NCBI RefSeq assembly: GCF_003046625.1
Contig: NZ_QAAD01000007.1
Coordinates: forward strand, 1 to 64,000
DNA length: 64,000 bases
Direction: 5' to 3'
Source of the DNA: Mangrovibacterium marinum
GTDB lineage: Bacteria > Bacteroidota > Bacteroidia > Bacteroidales > Prolixibacteraceae
Shown here: piece by piece, positions 1-6,381 of the stretch
Numbering within the stretch: position 1 is the first letter of the stretch
How the letters are laid out: each line of letters starts with the position of its first letter
Position numbers and translations under genes: made by a program
Notes under the pieces: model-generated
What the model was told of the DNA's origin: nothing
The model's database searches: none
Seen by the model: only the letters and a program-made list of their open reading frames with translations

Positions 1-92
1 TAAGAACCAACAGTTGTTGCCATTGTGAGCACGTAGAAAAAATTATAATTCTTTTATAACCGAACTATATTTTGGTGAGTGACTTTCAGAAA

Positions 93-120
93 AAAGCTCC
101 GAATTGGGGTTCGGAGCTTT
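93..120 (-). terminator. Rho-independent terminator of aspartate kinase
   Basis: An 11-bp perfect stem (AAAGCTCCGAA / TTCGGAGCTTT) encloses a 6-nt loop just past the aspartate kinase stop. Read on the minus strand, it is followed by a U-run (the A-tract at 88-95). Confidence 0.85.
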
Positions 121-143
121 GCTATAAAATAGTATGCAATGTT

Positions 144-1457
144 TTATGCCAGCAGGTGGTCGCTCAAGGCCTGCAGCGTAGCTTGCTTGTCGTCGGTTGA
201 AACCAGCACCGAAATGTTGTGACGGCTTCCTCCGTAAGAAATCATCCGAACCGGAATGCCTTCCAGTGCATTAAATACTTTGGCTGCAAAGCCATGCTCA
301 TCGGCAATCAGGTCGCCCACGATACAGATGATGCTTTGGTTTTCGTCAACCTCTACTTCTCCGTATTCTTTCAGTTCACGAACAATGTCGTCCAGTTTGT
401 TGGTGTTGTCGATGGTAACCGAAACCGCGACCTCCGAGGTGGTAACCATATCCACCGGAGTCTTGAAGAACTCGAATATTTCGAACAGGTTTTTCATGAA
501 ACCATAGGCCATCAGCATGCGGTACGAACGTACTTTGATGGCTGTGATGCCGTCTTTGGCAGCCACCGCTTTGATGCCGGTGCCACTGGCATCGTGGGTG
601 ATCAGTGTGCCGCTGTCCGAGGGGTTCATGGTGTTTTTCAGGCGTACCGGAATGTTTTGAATCTTGGCCGGCAGTACTGTTTGAGGATGTAGGATTTTAG
701 CCCCGAAGTAGGCTAGCTCTGCTGCCTCGTAAAAAGATAGCTGCTCAATCTTTTTGGTGTTTTGCACATAGCGCGGATCATTGTTGTGAAAACCGTCGAT
801 GTCGGTCCATATTTGGATCTCATCGGCCGTGATTGCTGCTCCGATCAGCGAAGCCGTATAGTCGGATCCACCCCGTTGCAGGTTGTCCACTTCGCCATCG
901 CTGTTGCGGCAGATAAATCCCTGAGTGATATAGTAGTCTGCATCGCCTGTTGTTTTCAGTGTTTCTTCAATCAGGGGTTTGATGGCGTGCAGGTCGGCAG
1001 CCTTTTCGGTGTCAATGCGCATGAAATCGAGTGCCGGAAGGAGCTTGGCGTTGAACTTGTTTTCCTTCATCAACTCGGTGAAAAGAGCTGTCGATATCAG
1101 CTCGCCCTGTGCTACAATGGTGCGTTCGCCCAGGTCGTTGAATTCGCCGGCCGTGAATGACTTGATGGTGTCGAAAGCCGTTTTTACCGCTTTTTCTGCG
1201 GCCTTTCGGGCGTCGGCTGTTTTATACAACGAGCTGATGACGTTCTCGTAATTTTGTTCAAGTTTAAGAATTCGTACCAGAGCATCGTCCTTGTTGCGTT
1301 TTGCCAGGTAATGTGCAATTTCCACCAAGGCATTTGTTGTGCCCGACATGGCCGATAGGACAATCAATTTCTTTTCTCCGTCAGTAATCAGTTTCATTAC
1401 TGCGTTCATGTTCTCAATGCTTCCAACGGATGTTCCGCCAAACTTTAATACTTTCAT
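144..1457 (-). CDS. lysC: Aspartate kinase (monofunctional)
   Basis: This enzyme phosphorylates L-aspartate with ATP, the first step of the lysine, threonine, methionine and diaminopimelate pathways, in the cytoplasm. The N-terminus has the amino-acid kinase motif KFGGTSVG (residues 5-12), and the kinase core runs to about residue 290 with QGFICR and RGGSDYTAS segments. Two ACT regulatory domains fill about 300-437, which suggests feedback inhibition by an end product. At 437 residues it matches monofunctional enzymes and lacks a fused homoserine dehydrogenase. It stands alone between a terminator and a 0.96 kb spacer. A weak CATCTTTG element lies upstream at 1567-1574. Family assignment is firm; the effector amino acid cannot be read from the sequence. 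Confidence 0.95.
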   Translation of the reverse strand: MKVLKFGGTSVGSIENMNAVMKLITDGEKKLIVLSAMSGTTNALVEIAHYLAKRNKDDALVRILKLEQNYENVISSLYKTADARKAAEKAVKTAFDTIKSFTAGEFNDLGERTIVAQGELISTALFTELMKENKFNAKLLPALDFMRIDTEKAADLHAIKPLIEETLKTTGDADYYITQGFICRNSDGEVDNLQRGGSDYTASLIGAAITADEIQIWTDIDGFHNNDPRYVQNTKKIEQLSFYEAAELAYFGAKILHPQTVLPAKIQNIPVRLKNTMNPSDSGTLITHDASGTGIKAVAAKDGITAIKVRSYRMLMAYGFMKNLFEIFEFFKTPVDMVTTSEVAVSVTIDNTNKLDDIVRELKEYGEVEVDENQSIICIVGDLIADEHGFAAKVFNALEGIPVRMISYGGSRHNISVLVSTDDKQATLQALSDHLLA

Positions 1458-1878
1458 CGGTGAATGCTTTTATTTACAGCCCTTGTCCGCAAAGTTTTCA
1501 ACTTCTTTTTCGTTGCATTGGGACAGGCTGATTTTCAGAGCTCAATTTTTGCTTTTAAATGGAAAGCAAAGATGCAGATTTTATTCTGAAATCTAAATGG
1601 ATCTACACACGAAGCAGCGGTAATCATCAATTTCTTAAGGAAGGGATTGTTGCGAGGCCTGCCATCGACAGCCGACTGTGTTAACCGTTTTTAGTCCGCT
1701 ACGTATAAGCTTGCAGAAAACGGCTTTTGCATAGCCTGTTATAGAATATGTTGGCAGAGCCGTAAAATATTTGTTATTTGTAGGAAAACTTTTCGGTGGA
1801 TGTCCTTTCTTCGTCAGAAGAGTGCAATTAGGGGTGGTTGCACGGACGTCCACCTTTTTTATGAAACTTTCTTCGGGT

Positions 1879-1900
1879 GATGCGGTTTCCAAACCGCATC
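1879..1900. repeat. Short hairpin, GCGGTTT/AAACCGC family
   Basis: Perfect 10-bp arms (GATGCGGTTT / AAACCGCATC) flank a 2-nt centre. A related hairpin (ACGCGGTT / AACCGCGT) lies at 47123-47141, also just outside genes, so this appears to be a dispersed REP-like sequence. Confidence 0.6.
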
Positions 1901-2141
1901 GGGGGTGTTTTGAATTGCGATTGAGCTTGAATCAGCAGCCACGAATCACTTTGTAGCAAAGCTGTGTTGGTGAACGTTGTTCCAAACCCGACTGCTTTTT
2001 CTATTTCGACTTTTGATCAAGGAGGAACCTTGTCCTACCGGACGGGTTTTCATTTTTGTAGTCCTGCCCGGCCGGTCTGACGGGGACACAAAAACGAAAC
2101 AAAAAGGTCATGGCTGATTTTTATCTGCAACCGCCATCTGC

Positions 2142-2220
2142 CGAAAAGCTAAGTTCAACCGGGTGATCTCCGATCCGGCAGCTGCCGGATCGGAGCTTCT
2201 CGGGTTCTCTAAGCTTTTCG
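2142..2220. repeat. Large imperfect inverted repeat with perfect 28-bp palindrome
   Basis: Outer arms starting CGAAAAGCT (2142) and ending AAGCTTTTCG (2220) pair imperfectly. The centre, 2168-2195, is a perfect 28-bp palindrome built on CCGGCAGCTGCCGG. The core TCCGGCAGCTGCCGGA recurs at 62438-62453. The whole unit could fold into a ~79-nt hairpin. Confidence 0.75.
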
Positions 2221-2314
2221 TTTGATTCCGGCCTTGTATAAAAATAGGCCAACCGGTTCCCAACTTTTTCTCATTGATCGAAACGCCTTCTTTCTTGTTG
2301 ATGGCCTTTTAGAG

Positions 2315-2404
2315 CGACAACCCGACAACTTTTGAAAACAACGACAACAGCCTGGTCGAAAAATAGTAAACTTTCATCCCAGTTGGTGATTCCGCGCAAT
2401 CATA
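2315..2404 (+). repeat. Dispersed ~90-bp repeat, copy 1
   Basis: This copy matches 12528-12616 in the same orientation with few differences. Shared words include CGACAACCCGACAACT, GAAAACAACGACAACAGCC and GTTGGTGATTCC. It carries no ORF, and both copies lie in long intergenic regions upstream of a gene. Confidence 0.8.
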
Positions 2405-2416
2405 CAGGTATTCTGC

Positions 2417-3130
2417 CTAGAAATTTCCAAAAATAGCGTGTTTCTCCGAGTTGAAATAGATGGTTGAATAAATGTTGAAATTCTCCCGGTTGGTAAAAAG
2501 CTTCCGTTCAATATATAAAACAGGATCTCCTTTTTTGATGTTCAGTAGTTTGCCGATTTTAGGATCGGCTTTCAGTGCTTTCAGCTTTTGCTGGCCACCT
2601 TTTACCTCAATCTGGTATTGCGTCCGCAGGATCTCGAACAGCGATTTGTTCTCGAAAGTGCGACTTGTAAACCGGGGCAGGTTGATATTGGGGATGTGGT
2701 TGATGTCGTAGAAAACCGGTTGCCCGTTTACAATGCGCAGGCGCTCCATATAGATGCAACCAAAATCGCGCTCAACTTCCGAGATCTCGAAATGAAAGGG
2801 TTCGGGCCACGACATGATTTCCGGCTTTTGCAATATCTGGGTTTGCAGAAAATCTTTGCCGATGGCAGACGAGGTTCCCGAAATCGACAGGATGCCGATA
2901 TCCTGCGGTGGTTTGCGAACGATACTTCCTTTTCCCTGCTTTTTCTGGATGAACCCGTCTTGCACCAAGGCTTCCAGTGCATGGCGAACGGTGGGGCGAG
3001 TCATGTTGTGCACGGCGCAAAGTTCGTTTTCCGACGGCAATAAACTGCCTTCTTCGTAAACGCCCGAGACAATGTGCTTGCGCAGCGATTCGTATAGTTT
3101 CTTGTATTGTGGTAATTTATTCTCAGCCAT
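2417..3130 (-). CDS. GntR-family (HutC/UTRA) transcription regulator
   Basis: This is a 237-residue DNA-binding regulator. Residues about 8-75 form the GntR winged helix (LYESLRKHIVSGVY, then PSENELCAVHNMTRPTVRHAL). Residues about 90-235 form a UTRA effector-binding domain ending in a typical segment with VLYIERKLFTNRENFNIYS. It is divergent from the dehydrogenase operon starting at 3465. The intervening 334 bp holds palindromic TTGTA-TT-TACAA sites, one of them (3133-3148) directly upstream of its own start, so it probably represses itself and the operon. The inducer is unknown; a 2-oxoacid, or a sugar phosphate as for other HutC-type proteins, is possible. Confidence 0.9.
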   Translation of the reverse strand: MAENKLPQYKKLYESLRKHIVSGVYEEGSLLPSENELCAVHNMTRPTVRHALEALVQDGFIQKKQGKGSIVRKPPQDIGILSISGTSSAIGKDFLQTQILQKPEIMSWPEPFHFEISEVERDFGCIYMERLRIVNGQPVFYDINHIPNINLPRFTSRTFENKSLFEILRTQYQIEVKGGQQKLKALKADPKIGKLLNIKKGDPVLYIERKLFTNRENFNIYSTIYFNSEKHAIFGNF

Positions 3131-3132
3131 TC

Positions 3133-3148
3133 TGTTGTCTTTACAACT
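3133..3148. promoter_or_regulatory. Probable GntR operator O1 (autoregulatory)
   Basis: TGTTGTCTTTACAACT lies 2 bp upstream of the gntR start codon and matches the palindrome at 3276-3291 in its TTGT..TTTACAA positions. Binding here would occlude gntR translation or transcription initiation. The site is inferred from repetition and symmetry. Confidence 0.55.
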
Positions 3149-3275
3149 TTCCCAAGCTTCAATCTGATTATCGGTTTGTATTAACGTTTCAATAAGAGGT
3201 TGAGCCCTTGGGTTTGTGGTGTTTTGTCAAAATTTCAATTCAAAATTAAGAAAAAATATTAAAAGTCAATTTTCA

Positions 3276-3291
3276 ACTTGTATTTACAAGT
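3276..3291. promoter_or_regulatory. Probable GntR operator O2
   Basis: ACTTGTATTTACAAGT consists of perfect 7-bp arms (ACTTGTA / TACAAGT) around TT. It sits mid-way in the gntR/dehydrogenase spacer and is repeated almost exactly at 3376-3391. A half-site-like TAAGTTTACAA follows at 3301-3311. GntR/HutC proteins are known to bind such short palindromes. Confidence 0.65.
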
Positions 3292-3375
3292 GGAAAAATA
3301 TAAGTTTACAATCTGAATCCCGAAAATGACTATGTGATGGATTTGTGGAGGTTATAGTGAGTCGTGGATTCTGAA

Positions 3376-3391
3376 TGTTGTATTTACAAGT
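3376..3391. promoter_or_regulatory. Probable GntR operator O3 (operon-proximal)
   Basis: TGTTGTATTTACAAGT is the second near-identical palindrome, 74 bp upstream of the E2 start codon. A further degenerate TTTGTAAATGCC half-site lies at 3411-3422. Its placement suits repression of the dehydrogenase promoter. Confidence 0.65.
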
Positions 3392-3464
3392 TGGTTTTAT
3401 TGAAGGCCGGTTTGTAAATGCCAACGAACAAGACGAGACTAATTAAACGAAATAAAATTCCACT

Positions 3465-4784
3465 ATGGCTATTCCAGTTATTCTGCCCCGCCAGGGGCAA
3501 TCTGTCGAGACCTGTATCATCGGCGAATGGTACAAACAGGTGGGTGACGCCGTGAAAAGCGGTGATATCCTTTTCTCCTACGAAACCGATAAAGCATCAT
3601 TTGAAGAAGAAGCAAAGGAAGATGGCGAGTTGTTGGCCATCTTCTTCGAAGCCGGAGATGAAGTTCCGGTGTTGACCAATGTTGCCGTTTTGGGAACAAA
3701 AGGTGAAGCTGTTGACGAGTTTCGCCCGGGAGGCGGAAGCGCACCGGCTGCCGAAGAATCAAAACCTGAAGTTGAAGAGGCTGCGCCTGTTGAGGTGCAG
3801 AAAGAAGTTGTGTTGGTTGATAAGCCAGTCGGCGATGTGAAGATTTCGCCTCGGGCGAAAGTGATGGCCGAGAAATTGGGGGTTGCCTACGAACAAATTC
3901 AGGGCAGTGGCCCGAACGGCCGTATCATTGCGCAGGATGTCGAAGCCGCAGCTGAAAGCTTCCCGAAGATGACGCCGCTGGCTGCCGAGAAAGCGAAAGC
4001 CGAAGGTTTGGAAGCTCCGAAAGAAACAACAGGTTTGGGTGGTCGTGTTGCCGCAGCCGACCTGATGAACTACAACCCGGTTTATGGCGACGACTTCGAA
4101 GTGAAAAAGCTACCGAACATTCGCAAGTTGATTGCAAAAGCCATGCACCAGTCGTTACAAAACTCGGCTCAGTTGACGCACCATCTGAGCGCCGATGCCC
4201 GCAAGGTGATGGCACTGCGCAAACAATTCAAAAAGAAACTGGAAGCCGGAGAGATCTCTCAAAATATCACGATAAACGACCTGGTTTGCTTTGCAGTTGT
4301 TAAAGCATTGAAGAAATTCCCGCAGGTAAACACCCATTTCATTGGCGACAGTATGCGCTGGTTCAAAAAAGTGCATTTGGGCTTGGCGGTTGATACCGAA
4401 CGTGGCTTGATGGTTCCGGCAGTTAAAAATGCCGACGATCTTTCCATTGAAGGACTTTCGTCTCAGTTGGCATCAGTTGCCGGTGCAGCTCGCAAGGGCA
4501 ATGTTGATCCGGAGTTGTTGAAGCCGGAAGCGGCAAGTTTCACCGTTTCGAACCTGGGTAATTACGGCGTCGAAATGTTTACGCCGGTCATCAATCTGCC
4601 GCAAACGGCTATCCTGGGTGTCTGCACCATTGTTCCCCGCCCGAAAGATTTGGGTGATGGCGTCTATGGTTTTGTACCGATGATGGGCTTGTCGTTGACC
4701 TACGATCACCAGGCGCTGGACGGCGGTGAAGCAACGCTGTTCCTGAAAGAGATCAAAGAGCAAATTGAAAATCTGACGATATAA
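3465..4784 (+). CDS. pdhC: Dihydrolipoamide acyltransferase (E2) of a 2-oxoacid dehydrogenase
   Basis: This E2 core subunit transfers the acyl group from lipoate to CoA. Residues 1-78 form one lipoyl domain, with the lipoylated lysine expected at K43 in ETDKASFE. A flexible Ala/Pro/Glu linker follows, then a peripheral-subunit-binding domain (about 126-160, SPRAKVMAEKLGV..GSGPNGRI). A second, degenerate PSBD-like segment spans 168-201 (TPLAAEKAKAEG..LGGRVAAADL). The catalytic domain ends with the active-site motif DHQALDG (H415). It is first in the E2-E3-E1 operon and directly downstream of the GntR operators. The substrate (pyruvate or a branched-chain oxoacid) is inferred; the pyruvate type fits the E1 beta GEENRDWGGAF motif. 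Confidence 0.92.
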   Translation: MAIPVILPRQGQSVETCIIGEWYKQVGDAVKSGDILFSYETDKASFEEEAKEDGELLAIFFEAGDEVPVLTNVAVLGTKGEAVDEFRPGGGSAPAAEESKPEVEEAAPVEVQKEVVLVDKPVGDVKISPRAKVMAEKLGVAYEQIQGSGPNGRIIAQDVEAAAESFPKMTPLAAEKAKAEGLEAPKETTGLGGRVAAADLMNYNPVYGDDFEVKKLPNIRKLIAKAMHQSLQNSAQLTHHLSADARKVMALRKQFKKKLEAGEISQNITINDLVCFAVVKALKKFPQVNTHFIGDSMRWFKKVHLGLAVDTERGLMVPAVKNADDLSIEGLSSQLASVAGAARKGNVDPELLKPEAASFTVSNLGNYGVEMFTPVINLPQTAILGVCTIVPRPKDLGDGVYGFVPMMGLSLTYDHQALDGGEATLFLKEIKEQIENLTI

Positions 4785-4895
4785 GCCCCCTCCGGCTCCC
4801 CCGTGGGGGGAGAGTGAAGAGAGCTCGAAAATAATTAACGAACTGCTGTCTCCATGAACGAAAGCCTCCCCTCCGGGGAGGATAGGAGGGGCTTT
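4784..4895. repeat. G/C-rich hairpin repeats between E2 and E3 genes
   Basis: The spacer holds two hairpins: CTCCCCC-GT-GGGGGGAG near 4796-4812 and AAAGCCTCCC...GGAGGGGCTTT at 4861-4895. The CCCCTCCGG words are shared with 6264-6367 and 62421-62487. The second hairpin ends in TTTT and could attenuate readthrough into the E3 gene, but the operon clearly continues. Confidence 0.6.
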
Positions 4896-4907
4896 TAATT
4901 TTAAATC

Positions 4908-6263
4908 ATGAGTACAATATATGATATCGCTATTTTGGGAGGAGGTCCCGCCGGTTATGTTGCTGCCGAACGGGCAGGAGCAAAAGGACTGAGCGTGATC
5001 ATCTTCGACAAAAGAGCATTGGGTGGTGTTTGCCTGAATGAAGGCTGCATTCCAACCAAGACTTTGCTGAATTCGGCTAAAGTTTTGGAATATGCCCACG
5101 AGGCATCAAAATACGGAATCGAGGTCAATGGTGTAGGCTTCGATTTCGGAAAGATCATGGCCCGCAAAGACAAGGTTGTGAAAAAACTGGTGTCGGGCGT
5201 GGGCATGAAAATGAAACACGCAAACGCCGAGGTTGTGATGGCCGAGGCTGTAATTAAAGAAAAGCGTGGTGACCTAATTACGATTACTGCCGACGGAAAA
5301 GATTACCAGGCCAGCCGTCTGCTGATTTGTACCGGTTCTGAAGCTGCTGTTCCGCCAATTCCGGGATTGGATAAGGAGCTGGTGTTGACAAACCGCGAAA
5401 TTCTGCAACTGAAAGAATTGCCCAAAAGCCTTGTGATCATCGGAGGTGGTGTGATCGGTACTGAGTTTGCCGATTTTTACAACGCCATGGGAACGAAGGT
5501 AACCGTGATCGAGATGTTACCCGAAATCCTGACAGGCGTGGATGAAGAGATTTGTGCCTTTGTGCGCAAAGAATTCACCAAGCGCGGAATCGAGTACCAC
5601 CTGAATGCCAAAGTAACAGAGCTGAAAGGCAAGGAAGTGATTTTTGAAAAAGATGGCAAAGTGCAGTCGGTGACAGGCGAGCAAGTGCTGTTGTCGGTTG
5701 GTCGCCGTCCGAATGTGCAGGGAATCGGACTCGAAAACATTGGCGTTGAGTTTTCACCCCGCGGCGTGAAGATCGACCAGTTTTGTCGCACCAATATTCC
5801 GAATGTATACGCTGCCGGCGACATTACCGGATTCTCGCTGTTGGCTCACACGGCCAGTCGCGAAGGGGAAGTTGCCATTAACCATATCTTGGGGCGCAAA
5901 GATGTGATGCGCTACAATGCCATTCCCGGTGTTGTGTACACACATCCCGAGATTGCGGGTGTAGGTTTGACCGAATCTGCTGCCAAAGCAAAAGGTATTG
6001 AGGTAGAAACCCGCAAATTGCCAATGGCTTATGCCGGGCGTTTCATCGCTGAAAATGAAGGGAAAGACGGCTTCTGTAAGGTTGTCGTTGGTAAGAAATA
6101 CAAGGATATCCTCGGTGTTCATATCGTTGGTGGAGTCTGCTCCGAAATGATCTGGGGCGCCTGCGCCTTAATCGAAGCCCAGCTCCGTGTTCAGGATGTC
6201 GAAGAAATTGTCTTCCCGCACCCAACGGTAAGTGAGATTATCAAAGAAACCATTTTTCAGTAG
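4908..6263 (+). CDS. lpdA: Dihydrolipoamide dehydrogenase (E3)
   Basis: This FAD enzyme reoxidises dihydrolipoamide with NAD+ for the dehydrogenase complex. The N-terminal FAD motif GGGPAGYVAA (11-20) is followed by the redox-active disulfide C42/C47 in GGVCLNEGCIPTK. The NAD-binding motif is VIIGGGVIGTEFADF, and AAGDITG marks the second FAD contact. The C-terminal dimer domain carries the catalytic His-Glu pair in FPHPTVSE (H438, E443). The length of 451 is typical. It lies 123 bp after E2 and 118 bp before E1 in the same orientation; both spacers contain G/C-rich hairpin repeats. Confidence 0.96.
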   Translation: MSTIYDIAILGGGPAGYVAAERAGAKGLSVIIFDKRALGGVCLNEGCIPTKTLLNSAKVLEYAHEASKYGIEVNGVGFDFGKIMARKDKVVKKLVSGVGMKMKHANAEVVMAEAVIKEKRGDLITITADGKDYQASRLLICTGSEAAVPPIPGLDKELVLTNREILQLKELPKSLVIIGGGVIGTEFADFYNAMGTKVTVIEMLPEILTGVDEEICAFVRKEFTKRGIEYHLNAKVTELKGKEVIFEKDGKVQSVTGEQVLLSVGRRPNVQGIGLENIGVEFSPRGVKIDQFCRTNIPNVYAAGDITGFSLLAHTASREGEVAINHILGRKDVMRYNAIPGVVYTHPEIAGVGLTESAAKAKGIEVETRKLPMAYAGRFIAENEGKDGFCKVVVGKKYKDILGVHIVGGVCSEMIWGACALIEAQLRVQDVEEIVFPHPTVSEIIKETIFQ

Positions 6264-6367
6264 CCTCCCCCAGCCCCTCCGGTGGAGGGGTGAAAGAAAG
6301 GCTCATTCAAATTTAAAATTAACAATAGCTGCTCCGGCAAGTCCCCCTCCGGGGGATTTAGGGGGCT
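6264..6367. repeat. G/C-rich hairpin repeats between E3 and E1 genes
   Basis: Two hairpins occur here: CCCCTCC-GGT-GGAGGGG near 6275-6291, and AAGTCCCCCTCC..GGGGG followed by ATTTAGGGGGCT at 6339-6367. The second is nearly the same as 62461-62487 (AAGTCCCCTTCAGGGG then ATTTAGGGG). These are members of one dispersed repeat family inside an operon. Confidence 0.65.
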
Positions 6368-6381
6368 AAAACTAATTAGAT

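Larger units (their letters stand above)
1458..2416. other. Repeat-rich intergenic region, no gene supported
   Basis: This 959-bp spacer has only short ORFs on both strands, none with a recognisable domain. It contains a 22-nt hairpin (1879-1900), a large imperfect inverted repeat with a perfect 28-bp palindrome at its centre (2142-2220) and one copy of a ~90-bp dispersed repeat (2315-2404). Homopolymer-rich text around 2030-2110 resembles the short repeats common between Bacteroidota genes. It looks like an accumulation site for small non-coding repeats rather than a decayed gene. Confidence 0.6.

Noticed and set aside
1-23. Possible start of a minus-strand gene (ATG GCA ACA ACT GTT GGT TCT..) at the window edge
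   Set aside because: Only seven codons are visible, and no promoter or ribosome site is convincing; not enough to call a gene.
219-1251. Long plus-strand ORFs opposite aspartate kinase, and similar long antisense ORFs elsewhere (for example 58140-59318, 56337-57191, 9804-10802)
   Set aside because: They are frame shadows of clear genes, with no recognisable domain.
1458-1600. Lysine riboswitch upstream of lysC
   Set aside because: The leader is short and shows none of the conserved lysine-aptamer elements by eye.
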